Shown piece after piece: positions 16,080 to 23,415 of a DNA stretch of 34,020 nucleotides (position 1 is its first letter; each line of letters begins with the position of its first letter). Source of the DNA: Chitinophagales bacterium (lineage in GTDB: Bacteria; Bacteroidota; Bacteroidia; Chitinophagales; Saprospiraceae); NCBI GenBank assembly GCA_022360175.1, contig JAKSDI010000284.1:1-34020 (forward strand). Reading direction: 5' to 3'. Both the position numbers and the translations under genes were made by a program. Below the pieces are notes generated by a model, which saw only the letters and a list, made by a program, of their open reading frames with translations, searched no databases and was not told the origin of the DNA.

Positions 16080-16150
16080 GGCGCACATAATAACTACCAC
16101 GACCATACCTCTGTATGCGCTTCGGAACGGTGGTAGCTTGAAAGTTGACC
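16080..16150 (+). other. Cassette-type spacer, attC-like
   Basis: CTACCAC (16095-16101) pairs with GTGGTAG (16131-16137) and GGCGCACATA resembles the complement of TATGCGC further in. The site ends GCTTGAAAGTTGACC with the GTT core at 16144, 23 bases before the next start. Bases 15968-16079 upstream hold no gene; a small stem CTTATCTTTCGATAAG (16047-16062) is visible there. Confidence 0.5.
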
Positions 16151-16166
16151 ACAAATAAAAAATTAG

Positions 16167-16919
16167 ATGAAGAATAAAAAAAGCTATGTATTCTTGTATC
16201 TTTTAATTCTAATAGGCCCATACGAAATGGTTGGCCAAAATTATTACTTAGGTCAAGAAGTAAATGATACCATAATGAAATTTAATTATGGAACCATTGA
16301 TGCTTGCTTTCCTGACCCAGATGTTTCATTAGGAGTAAATAGCAATCTAATACCTCTCGCTTCAGGCCTACAAATAAAATTAGTAATTGATGAAATCATT
16401 CCCGACACAGGTGTAATTGGAACAGATGGCGGATTATTGAGTGTTGGTGATGAACTGTTTTTCAATGACACCACATTAAGCTATCCAATTTACTTTTACT
16501 ATGCTGCAGAGGAAATTAAGTATAGCTATATAGTAACAGGAATACCCAATATTTTGGGAGAAGAATATTATTGTGGAGTAGATTCTGCTTTTTCATTTGC
16601 GAATTGTAGTAATTGGTTTGAAATATATCCTGAAAGCTCGATTCCAAACTGTCAAATAATGAATGCTTCAGAAACTAGTCAAGTTTCAGTACAACAAGTT
16701 AAAATTTACCCTAATCCAGTTAAGGAAACCTTGGAGATAAAAACGACTAAGCCTATTAAAAAAATCAAAGTATACGATTTAAGTGGGAATCTCGTATTAA
16801 AGGAAAGTGGAAGAAATAATAGAGTATCAGTTGATTTTTCTTATTTGCAGGATGGTATGTATATATTAAAAGTCACAATAGATAATTTCGTTGTAATTGA
16901 AAAAATAATTAAGAGATAA
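16167..16919 (+). CDS. Small secreted protein with T9SS type A sorting domain
   Basis: 250 residues. A signal peptide ends near residue 24 (YEMVGQ). The middle (25-165) is Asp/Gly-rich with several Cys and no recognised fold. Residues about 172-250 are a type A C-terminal sorting domain: VKIYPNPVKETLEI, KIKVYDLSGNLV, LQDGMYILKV, and the final KIIKR. Such domains direct secretion by the type IX system, after which cargo is released or attached at the cell surface. This supports a gliding-type Bacteroidota host. It is flanked by attC-like spacers, so a T9SS cargo gene appears to travel as a cassette. Confidence 0.85.
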   Translation: MKNKKSYVFLYLLILIGPYEMVGQNYYLGQEVNDTIMKFNYGTIDACFPDPDVSLGVNSNLIPLASGLQIKLVIDEIIPDTGVIGTDGGLLSVGDELFFNDTTLSYPIYFYYAAEEIKYSYIVTGIPNILGEEYYCGVDSAFSFANCSNWFEIYPESSIPNCQIMNASETSQVSVQQVKIYPNPVKETLEIKTTKPIKKIKVYDLSGNLVLKESGRNNRVSVDFSYLQDGMYILKVTIDNFVVIEKIIKR

Positions 16920-16922
16920 AAT

Positions 16923-16990
16923 CTGTGTCTAATAAATATATTCATGCCGGGCAAAAGCCCACCACGCATATACACGAGACCGTTCGGCCT
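16923..16990 (+). other. Cassette-type spacer, attC-like
   Basis: A small inner stem GGGCAAAAGCCC (16949-16960) is followed by ACGCATATACACGAGACCGTTCG, with the GTT core at 16982. The left arm GTGTCTAATAAATATATTCATG pairs partly with CATATACAC. The final GAGACCGTTC is identical to the end of the spacer at 12711-12778. The next start is 22 bases past the GTT. Confidence 0.5.
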
Positions 16991-17003
16991 AATCAATGGA
17001 AAA

Positions 17004-18239
17004 ATGAGCATAAAAAAACTATTAATACTTCTACTCCTAATTCAATTTAAATTGAGTGGTCAAGAATTGTCAAAAGCTGATAAAATATCTATCGCAGAGA
17101 CATTCGAAATTCAATCCTCGATTCTGAATGAAACAAGAAAGATACACATTTACCAACCTCAGGGTCTCTGGGGAATGGATAATGAATTAACCAACCTGCC
17201 GGTTATCTATGTACTTGATGGAGAGAGTCAATTTAATCACACAGCAACAACAGTCGACTTCCTTAGTATTGCGACTAATGGTAACGACTTCATTCCAAGA
17301 TCAATAGTGGTTGGAATACCAAATACAATTAGAGTTAGAGATTTAACACCAAAAGAGTACCTGAACTTCGAATTGTCAGGTGGAGGGCCCCAATTCCTGG
17401 ATTTTATAACAGATGAATTAATTCCCTACATAGATTCCACCTATAAAACATCAGGCCATAGAACAATTATTGGGCATTCGTTGGGCGGATTGATGAGTTT
17501 TGAAGCCTTACTTAGAAAGCGCAAATTCTTTGACAACTATATATCAATAGATCCAGCACTTGGATTTGCTAACGAATCATTTTTAGAAGAAGTAATTGAT
17601 ACATTAAATCAAGCTGATTTATCAACGGAAAATTTCTATTTCGCAGCAGCCAATAATCGACCTATGTTCCTTAGCAAGGAGGATATATTGCAAGACACTT
17701 CCAAATTATTAAAATCAATCGATATCCCAAATCATAAATTCATTACCGCTGCTAAATCAAAAAACTGGAGAATAAACCTTACAACTAAATACTATCCAAA
17801 AGAAAACCACTATTCAATTCCTCATAAATCAACTCATGATGGGCTAAGAGAACTTTACAAGTTTTACACCTTTCCTGAAATGACTAATTACTATCATCCA
17901 AAATACAAACACCAAAATGACTTGGTAGATAGGATAAAAGAGCATTACAAGTTGATCAGTGAAAGAATGGGAAGTGAGATTATTCCCATGCAAGGTTATA
18001 TTAATTCATTTGCTTTTGGATTGGATTATTACAACAGGGATGATCTCACCATTGACCTCCTCAAGTATAATATTGAACTACATCCTAATAATCCAAATAT
18101 GTACAATAATTTGGGGTACTTCTATAAGAAAAAAGGATATACGAAAGAAGCGATAGAAATGTATACAAAGTCTTTTGAACTAAAACCCGATGATGAAATA
18201 TTACAAACTATAAAGGAATTGAAGAAAATGACAGAGTAG
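17004..18239 (+). CDS. Secreted esterase (PF00756-like) with C-terminal TPR
   Basis: 411 residues from Met at 17004. The frame opens at 16944, but the upstream part lies in the attC-like spacer, while MSIKKLLILLLLIQFKLSGQ is a signal peptide. Residues about 30-270 form a putative esterase domain: PVIYVLDGESQF, and GHSLGG with the nucleophile S159; a His in KENHYSIPH may complete the triad. This matches the enterochelin-esterase/esterase D-like family. Residues about 350-405 hold one or two TPR units (NMYNNLGYFYKKKGYTKEAI, SFELKPDD). Esterase plus TPR is a common Bacteroidota architecture. Substrate is unknown; the protein is probably periplasmic. Confidence 0.85.
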   Translation: MSIKKLLILLLLIQFKLSGQELSKADKISIAETFEIQSSILNETRKIHIYQPQGLWGMDNELTNLPVIYVLDGESQFNHTATTVDFLSIATNGNDFIPRSIVVGIPNTIRVRDLTPKEYLNFELSGGGPQFLDFITDELIPYIDSTYKTSGHRTIIGHSLGGLMSFEALLRKRKFFDNYISIDPALGFANESFLEEVIDTLNQADLSTENFYFAAANNRPMFLSKEDILQDTSKLLKSIDIPNHKFITAAKSKNWRINLTTKYYPKENHYSIPHKSTHDGLRELYKFYTFPEMTNYYHPKYKHQNDLVDRIKEHYKLISERMGSEIIPMQGYINSFAFGLDYYNRDDLTIDLLKYNIELHPNNPNMYNNLGYFYKKKGYTKEAIEMYTKSFELKPDDEILQTIKELKKMTE

Positions 18240-18299
18240 TTCAGAATAAATAGGTTTAGCATTTAGCTAAGCGAAATCCGAAAATCAATTTCTCACAAA

Positions 18300-18635
18300 A
18301 TGAATATAAAAGACTTTTTTCGAATACATTTCCCAAGTTTGGCATTCATAACCTCAATGATAGTTATCTATTTCCTCGTAATTGATAAATCAGTATATTC
18401 GAAAATTGAGTTGATCTTGATCACAATTATTGTCTACGGAATTGTAATTACCGCAATTATAAGCCTATCAAAAAGTCTTATTCGATTTTCTTCATCAACC
18501 GGAAATTTCATACTAAAATTAACGTCTATTCTTTTAAGCTTAGGAATTATACTGCTTCACGGAAAATACCTTATTGATCCATATAAAATAATTGGAGATT
18601 ATCATCAAATAATATATATCATTGAAAATATTTAA
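18300..18635 (+). CDS. Small multi-pass membrane protein
   Basis: 111 residues with three hydrophobic segments, at about 15-31, 37-56 and 70-88, after a short basic/aromatic start (MNIKDFFRIHFP). No conserved motif or family is recognised. It follows the esterase gene by 60 bases without a clear attC-like stem, so the two may share a transcript, and it is followed by one of the two related long spacers. Confidence 0.55.
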   Translation: MNIKDFFRIHFPSLAFITSMIVIYFLVIDKSVYSKIELILITIIVYGIVITAIISLSKSLIRFSSSTGNFILKLTSILLSLGIILLHGKYLIDPYKIIGDYHQIIYIIENI

Positions 18636-18638
18636 AAA

Positions 18639-18758
18639 AGCTGCCTACAATAATAGCATATTCGTCTATGCCAGCGAGGCTTGCTCTCGGCAAAATCGCT
18701 ACAAACCAACACTCACAGTGAATTTTCTGACACATCGTATAGCCAAATGGTGTTAACC
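18639..18758 (+). other. Cassette-type spacer, attC-like, related to 19988-20075
   Basis: Shares blocks with the spacer at 19988: CTACAATAA versus CTAACAATAA, CCAGCGAGGC versus CCAGCGAAGC, CTCGGCAAA and CGTATAGCCAA. AGCATATTCG on the left is close to the complement of CGTATAGC on the right. It ends in TGGTGTTAACC with the GTT core at 18752. A segment with CACTCACAGTGAATTTTCTG is extra compared with the other copy. Confidence 0.55.
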
Positions 18759-18788
18759 ATAAGCGGATTGAATAATGAATGAGACAAT

Positions 18789-19487
18789 ATGAAATCAATT
18801 CTAATTATTGCGGTATGTTTTGTAGCATTTACAATTATTGGAACAGTTACACACGAATTAGGTCATTATTATGCAGGTAAATCTATTGGCTTAAATTGTA
18901 ACATCCATTATGCGTCTTGTGTTTGTTTTTCACGTGCTGACGAAGAGAGGATTAAATACGGACAAGAACTTTATGAAAAATATGGAACCAAAGATTCAAT
19001 CCCTCCAACGATGTGGCATAATTATCAAAACCTGATCAAATCTTCGCCAAAAGTAAATAGGTTATGGGTAACAATTGGCGGCCCTCTCCAAACAGTTGCC
19101 ACGGGTCTAACTGGATTTGGCTTATTGCTATGGAGACGAAAAAATAAAAACCTCCCATTTCAAAAAACAGATTGGCTATTTACCTTTCTAAGTTTATTTT
19201 GGTTAAGAGAACCATTCAATTTATTTATTTCTATATCAGATAAAGTTGTTAATAGAAACGAATTATACTTTGGTGGTGACGAATTGATTATTTCAAGAGG
19301 CTTAAACCTTTGGGATGGTACTATACCAATAATTATGGGATTAACTGGCTTCTCAATAAGTTTAATTGTTATTTTTAAACTAATACCAATATCGTTTAGA
19401 AGAAGCTTTATTATAGGTGGATTAATTGGAGGGCCTTTAGGTTTCGTATTGTGGATGAAAATTTTGGGTCCAATTATTTTACCATGA
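18789..19487 (+). CDS. M50-like membrane zinc protease (intact copy)
   Basis: 232 residues. A first membrane segment carries H22-E-L-G-H26, the HExxH motif, immediately after FTIIGTVT, as in site-2 protease (M50)-type and related small membrane peptidases. A Cys-rich loop (NCNIHYASCVCF) and an acidic soluble region follow. Further membrane segments lie at about 97-115, 125-145 and 180-225. I do not see a clear NPDG-type third-ligand motif, so the exact subfamily is uncertain. A five-codon mini-ORF (18775-18792) ends in TGA overlapping the ATG and could couple translation. A damaged paralogue lies at 10783. Cleavage of a membrane-bound substrate is inferred. Confidence 0.75.
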   Translation: MKSILIIAVCFVAFTIIGTVTHELGHYYAGKSIGLNCNIHYASCVCFSRADEERIKYGQELYEKYGTKDSIPPTMWHNYQNLIKSSPKVNRLWVTIGGPLQTVATGLTGFGLLLWRRKNKNLPFQKTDWLFTFLSLFWLREPFNLFISISDKVVNRNELYFGGDELIISRGLNLWDGTIPIIMGLTGFSISLIVIFKLIPISFRRSFIIGGLIGGPLGFVLWMKILGPIILP

Positions 19488-19489
19488 TA

Positions 19490-19523
19490 AGTATGAGAGT
19501 ACATATACGAGCCCGTTAGTGGT
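19490..19523 (+). other. Short cassette spacer ending in CCCGTTAGTGG
   Basis: A small stem GTATGAGAGTACATAC-like (19492-19507) leads into ATACGAGCCCGTTAGTGG with the GTT core at 19515, 26 bases before the next start. A three-codon mini-ORF (ATG at 19533) ends in TGA overlapping the ATG at 19541, as also happens before the M50-like genes. Confidence 0.4.
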
Positions 19524-19540
19524 CATTAAAATATGAAGAA

Positions 19541-19984
19541 ATGAAAACTACAATTATCATACTCTTTTTGGCATTGAATTTCTCTTATTCTCAAAATATA
19601 CTTGACCACTTTGAGATTAAAGAGATTCAGCAAATTGAAATTTCATTTGCGCCGAATATGGACGTTGATGCTCCAGAGAACTCTGTAGTTAAAAGTGTCG
19701 ATGATCCTGTATTTTTAGATACGATTAAATTGATTTTAAGCAATTTACCAGCTAAAGGAACAATTTTTAAAGACTTCCCACGAAGTATTCCAACTTGGAG
19801 AATTGTGGTCATTGATCAAGATAATGAATCGCATAGATTGATATTTTATGGAATTAAATTGCGAACTCCAATTGGAATCCCTGGAACTTACTATTCAGGC
19901 CAACAAAAAATTGGTGATTTAGAAAAAAGGCTATATCTAGCCATTAGAAGTCAAATGATTGGAGATTGGTATCATTGTAATTAA
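19541..19984 (+). CDS. Small secreted protein of unknown function
   Basis: 147 residues. Signal peptide MKTTIIILFLALNFSYS followed by QN. The mature part has alternating strand-like segments (IQQIEISFAPNMDVD, PTWRIVVIDQDNESHRLIFY) and ends in GDWYHCN with a single Cys. No family is recognised. It sits between two cassette-type spacers; its stop is followed at once by the left core TCGCTAACAATAAC. Confidence 0.7.
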   Translation: MKTTIIILFLALNFSYSQNILDHFEIKEIQQIEISFAPNMDVDAPENSVVKSVDDPVFLDTIKLILSNLPAKGTIFKDFPRSIPTWRIVVIDQDNESHRLIFYGIKLRTPIGIPGTYYSGQQKIGDLEKRLYLAIRSQMIGDWYHCN

Positions 19985-19987
19985 AAC

Positions 19988-20075
19988 CGATCGCTAACAA
20001 TAACTATTCATCCATTCCAGCGAAGCCAGCACACTCGGCAAATTTGCTGGCACAGCGTATAGCCAACCGTTACAA
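19988..20075 (+). other. Cassette-type spacer, attC-like (clear)
   Basis: Left core TCGCTAACAATAAC (19991-20004), inner stem GCCAGCA (20025-20031) with TGCTGGC (20045-20051), then CAGCGTATAGCCAACCGTTAC with the GTT core at 20069. The order core, arm, variable stem, arm, GTT is that of attC sites. The next start is 16 bases past the GTT. Confidence 0.6.
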
Positions 20076-20084
20076 CACATTTAA

Positions 20085-20921
20085 ATGAACAACCGTAATT
20101 ACATAATAATTTTAGTCCTGTTTTTTGGATTTAGCTCTTGTAACAACAAGAAAAGCACCAAAATCAACGCAGATCAAACACCCCAGAATGTTTCATCCGA
20201 CTTAGAGGTCGACCACTTCAATATTTGGGTTAAAAACCCGAAAACAGCCAAAGAGAAATTAACTGATATTGGATTTACTTCTGTTCCCGATTCACTCTCA
20301 AAGATTCATAAAGGACAAGGAACCACAGGAAGATATTTTTATTTTTTAAATAGTTACCTTGAATTGATATTTGTTTATGACCAGAACGAATTAGAGGAGA
20401 ATAACAATAAAAACAAAGATCTAGATTTTACGACAAGAGCAAATTTCGATAAAAATGGAGCCTCGCCATTTGGTATTGCTCTTAAAATAAAAGATTATAA
20501 TGTAGAAAAAATACCCTTTGAAAAGGTCCGATACCATCAAGATTGGATGGATGATAACGCAAGTATTTATTCCGCTAAAAACTCAAAAACGAACATTAAA
20601 GAACCTTCGATTTTTGTTGTTTATCCAGAAATTGAATCAGACAGATTTGAAACATTAGCCGATTTAAAAAACATACCTGAAGAATATTCAATTTGGAGAA
20701 CGTTTTTTAAACATCCGAATGGCGCCAAAAAAATTACGGCCATTACAATCACATCGACTGATTTAGATTTAGCAACCAAAACGATGAAGGCAGTAAACGG
20801 AATTGATAATTTAACCGTTAAAAATGGCCCAGAACATTTAATGGAGCTATTCTTTGACAATAATGTACAAGGCAAAACAATTGACTTAAGGCCTGAACTC
20901 CCATTGATAGTGTATTTATGA
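20085..20921 (+). CDS. Lipoprotein with VOC/glyoxalase-like domain
   Basis: 278 residues. Signal MNNRNYIIILVLFFGFSSC gives a lipoprotein with Cys at residue 19. From about residue 42, VDHFNIWVKNPKTAKEKL opens a VOC (vicinal oxygen chelate, glyoxalase/bleomycin-resistance) fold, with H44 as a plausible metal ligand. YFYFLNSYLELIFVYD supplies the matching strand with Glu. A second half (about 195-278, KITAITITSTDLDLATKTM) repeats the motif type. VOC proteins bind metals or small molecules, or catalyse isomerisation or dioxygenation; the exact role is not readable. An envelope-located VOC lipoprotein is less common than cytoplasmic ones. The family resembles Glyoxalase_3/_5-like proteins. Confidence 0.75.
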   Translation: MNNRNYIIILVLFFGFSSCNNKKSTKINADQTPQNVSSDLEVDHFNIWVKNPKTAKEKLTDIGFTSVPDSLSKIHKGQGTTGRYFYFLNSYLELIFVYDQNELEENNNKNKDLDFTTRANFDKNGASPFGIALKIKDYNVEKIPFEKVRYHQDWMDDNASIYSAKNSKTNIKEPSIFVVYPEIESDRFETLADLKNIPEEYSIWRTFFKHPNGAKKITAITITSTDLDLATKTMKAVNGIDNLTVKNGPEHLMELFFDNNVQGKTIDLRPELPLIVYL

Positions 20922-21017
20922 TTTGGAGTAACACAGTGTATAAGTAATAGCAGTTAAAGTGATAAAAACGAAAATATAAACATAAAACAAAGAGGTTAGC
21001 ACAAAACTGAAAGCTTA

Positions 21018-21064
21018 GTGAGTAGAAAGTAGAAATCCACTACTCATACATAAGGCCGTTCGCA
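21018..21064 (+). other. Cassette-type spacer end, attC-like
   Basis: Stem GAGTAG (21020-21025) with CTACTC (21040-21045), then ATACATAAGGCCGTTCGC with the GTT core at 21058. The preceding 96 bases after the VOC gene hold AACACAGTGTATAAG and GTTAGCACAAAACTG but no gene. Unlike other spacers, the next start lies 119 bases past the GTT. Confidence 0.4.
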
Positions 21065-21176
21065 ATAATCTAAAAAAAATTGAACGGGAACTATTTCAAC
21101 AAAATAATTGTAAGCATAAATTGTAAAGAATATAAACACAAAAAATAGACGCTCTTTTAACCATTCAATTTTTTTT

Positions 21177-21809
21177 ATGAAGACTAAGATGACTATCCAT
21201 CGAGGATTAGCCGAACTAAAACTCCTAGATGCCAGAATTGAAAAAAATATAAACCTTCTACTACCCAGCGGGATCATGCAAGAAGGAAAACTGGTAAATG
21301 ATTACTATAAGAAAGAAGAGTTTGAAAAAAATGCAAAAGCTAAATTCCAATCGATTCAAGATCTGATAAAAAGAAAGAACCTCATCAAATCAGCAATTGT
21401 AAAAGTAAATACGATAACTGAAGTACAAATTGGCGAGAAAAAATATACCATCGCAGATGCTATAAATTTCAAAGCGATCATCAAAGCCAAGAAAATATTA
21501 GTTGAGGAACTAACAACTAAACACAGACAAGCGAAAGCCAAGGCTGAAGAAAAAAATAAAAAGGTTGATGATAATGCACTGAAGCTTGCTGAGGCTGCAT
21601 TACAGAAAGACAATGTAAAAATAAACGATGGTGATGCGATTGCCATTACAGAGCCATACGTCAAAAAAAATAAATTTCATCTGATTGATCCATTAAATGT
21701 AGAAGAGTTAGTTGCTAAACTACAAGAAGAAATTGATGAGTTTGAAACGGAGGTAGACGCAGTCTTATCTGAGATCAATGCCGTTACCTACATTGAAATC
21801 GATGAATAA
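21177..21809 (+). CDS. Phage-type coiled-coil protein of unknown function
   Basis: 210 residues; Met5 (21189) is an alternative start. The pattern MTIHRGLAELKLLDARIEKN, LIKRKNLIKSAIVKVN, GEKKYTIADAINFK and a C-terminal LQEEIDEFETEVDAVLSEIN matches, from memory, a family of structural-region proteins in Bacillota phages and prophages (TIAEAI and LSxxNAxT signatures). The central part (110-165) is Lys/Glu/Ala-rich and likely coiled coil. Function in phages is not known to me. No other phage gene is near, so this would be an orphan. Its base composition matches its neighbours. Confidence 0.6.
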   Translation: MKTKMTIHRGLAELKLLDARIEKNINLLLPSGIMQEGKLVNDYYKKEEFEKNAKAKFQSIQDLIKRKNLIKSAIVKVNTITEVQIGEKKYTIADAINFKAIIKAKKILVEELTTKHRQAKAKAEEKNKKVDDNALKLAEAALQKDNVKINDGDAIAITEPYVKKNKFHLIDPLNVEELVAKLQEEIDEFETEVDAVLSEINAVTYIEIDE

Positions 21810-21816
21810 AAAAATA

Positions 21817-22050
21817 AATGTCAGTGCGAAAAGCCTAAACTTAATTCCCTGCTTGAGGGTTAGACAAGCAATTTATATCTAAATCTAAACTGTCAAAGTT
21901 GAAAGTTTAAAGATGAAAGATAAAAGGTTAAACTTTAAAGTTTTTTTGATTAAAGCTGAAAATTCAAAGGGAAAAGTTCTTTCAAATCCTCGATCTAGTT
22001 TAAAAGTATAATTACTTGACTTTGGTTTTGTACGAGGCTGCACTGACATT
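21817..22050 (+). repeat. 234-bp element with 11-bp terminal inverted repeats
   Basis: AATGTCAGTGC (21817-21827) and GCACTGACATT (22040-22050) are exact inverted repeats at the two ends of a gene-free stretch directly after the phage-type gene. AGCC stands just inside each end, though shifted by four bases. The interior is A/T-rich with a palindrome AAACTTTAAAGTTT plus T-run at 21930-21947, which may terminate the upstream transcript. No transposase is present. MITE-like origin is a guess. Confidence 0.4.
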
Positions 22051-22077
22051 CTTTTCAAAAAACATCAAAGCAGGACT

Positions 22078-22127
22078 CGCCCACAAATAGCTATTCTTCG
22101 TCTTAGCCATTTGTGGGCGATTTTTTT
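22078..22127 (+). terminator. Strong stem with T-run
   Basis: CGCCCACAAAT (22078-22088) pairs perfectly with ATTTGTGGGCG (22109-22119), followed by ATTTTTTT. The 20-base loop is long for a terminator, but the T-run supports that reading. Bases 22128-22246 hold no identified feature before the next gene. Confidence 0.65.
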
Positions 22128-22246
22128 ATGGCTCATTAAAAGATGTAATATACTCTGAAACGCAGTCTGACTTACAAGAAAAAAATTGACTCTAATTATT
22201 ATTCCCCAAATATTGTGAAGCATGTAATAGCGCTAAATCATAAATT

Positions 22247-23167
22247 ATGAAATCAATTTTAACGTTTGCTTTTCTCTCATTTTTATTTTCAATTTGTTTT
22301 TCTCAAACATCATCTATAAAATCGAGAACAGTCTATTCAATAAGGGATACTACAGGAGTAAATTTTAAGGATAGTCTACAAATGTCTAAATATAGATATT
22401 CAAAAGAGTCTTATGATTTACAAGGAAGGTTGTTAGAAGAAATCCTTTTCAATTACTCAAAAAGTTTTAGGGATACATTTTCAAAAATAACTCGATACAG
22501 ATATTGTGGAGATACCACCTACACAAAAATTTTTACAGACAAAAATCATTTAGTCTCAGAGGTAACACAAATCAATTTAGGAAATAGAAAACATATTGCA
22601 ATATCTACCCATCATTTTTCAATTACTCATAGCTATTTAACAAAACTAGAACATAAATATATCGTCACCATCTATGATGATTCATTACAAAATTTGAGGC
22701 ATATATCCTCTGCTTATGATTTAGGCAATCATATTGATACAATAAGATCATATACCACTATAATTAGACAAGAGGCCGAATCTATTGATAGCATCAAAGT
22801 TGAGCAGATAGCAAAACTAAAATATGACAATTTGGAGATTAATGGTTTCCACAAAATTGTAAATAACGATACAACCTATATTTCTTACCAACATGTATTA
22901 TTCGTTGACGATACTAAAAAATATATCCAAAGATTACGCATTGATAATGTAAAAGGAATTACAGCGAAATCGGAATCATTTTTGGAAAAGGATTTATCTT
23001 ATAAGAGTATTCAATACTACCTGACAGATCGGGGCTGGGAAATATATTCAATAAATAAACGATCCTACAATAAGAATAACGATTTATTATTAAGCATCAG
23101 AGAAGATTATTATAATGGTAATTTCTCACGCTCCCATTATTCATATTTCCAATACGAATATTATTAA
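22247..23167 (+). CDS. Secreted protein of unknown function
   Basis: 306 residues. Signal peptide MKSILTFAFLSFLFSICFS then QTSS. The mature part contains many strand-like, Tyr-rich segments with repeated RYRYCGD / YSKESYDLQGRLLEE / SYNKNNDLLLSIREDYYN features, resembling loose YD-like or toxin_15-type beta repeats, but without enough regularity to name a family. It ends in SYFQYEYY. No catalytic motif is seen. It is separated from the previous gene by a terminator and lacks a GTT-type spacer upstream; a cassette-type spacer follows at 23320. Confidence 0.65.
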   Translation: MKSILTFAFLSFLFSICFSQTSSIKSRTVYSIRDTTGVNFKDSLQMSKYRYSKESYDLQGRLLEEILFNYSKSFRDTFSKITRYRYCGDTTYTKIFTDKNHLVSEVTQINLGNRKHIAISTHHFSITHSYLTKLEHKYIVTIYDDSLQNLRHISSAYDLGNHIDTIRSYTTIIRQEAESIDSIKVEQIAKLKYDNLEINGFHKIVNNDTTYISYQHVLFVDDTKKYIQRLRIDNVKGITAKSESFLEKDLSYKSIQYYLTDRGWEIYSINKRSYNKNNDLLLSIREDYYNGNFSRSHYSYFQYEYY

Positions 23168-23319
23168 GGGGTGCTCATTACTATGCCAATAGCATAGCTA
23201 TAGTTATTTTCCTTTATTGGCGAGCAGTTCCATCCGATTTTAATAGCTTTTGTAAATCAGCCATCGCCAGAGGAAGGATTTATCTATCCTGTTTTTATAA
23301 CACAAATTATAACCTTTTT

Positions 23320-23397
23320 GCTTAACTTAATGGGCATATATATGCTGTAGCCTATGCCCCATTTTGGAGGGTACATCAGCAACACTAACCGTTTATT
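23320..23397 (+). other. Cassette-type spacer, attC-like
   Basis: Left core GCTTAAC (23320-23326) fits the attC left consensus RYYYAAC exactly. GGGCATA (23332-23338) pairs with TATGCCC (23353-23359). The right end is AACACTAACCGTTTATTC with the GTT core at 23391, 25 bases before the next start. Bases 23168-23319 between the previous stop and this site show no gene; GTGCTCATTA and GCGAGCAG there might be remnants of another spacer. Confidence 0.5.
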
Positions 23398-23415
23398 CGT
23401 AATTTAAAGAAAACC

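Noticed and set aside
15898-16080. 60-codon ORF across the end of the beta-lactamase-fold gene
   Set aside because: It overlaps the real gene in another frame and then runs through non-coding spacer.
16944-17003. Upstream extension of the esterase gene
   Set aside because: The 20 codons run through the attC-like spacer, and a clean signal peptide begins at 17004.
21356-21664. 102-codon minus-strand ORF
   Set aside because: It is the antisense of the Lys/Glu/Ala-rich coiled-coil gene, which commonly gives open complementary frames.
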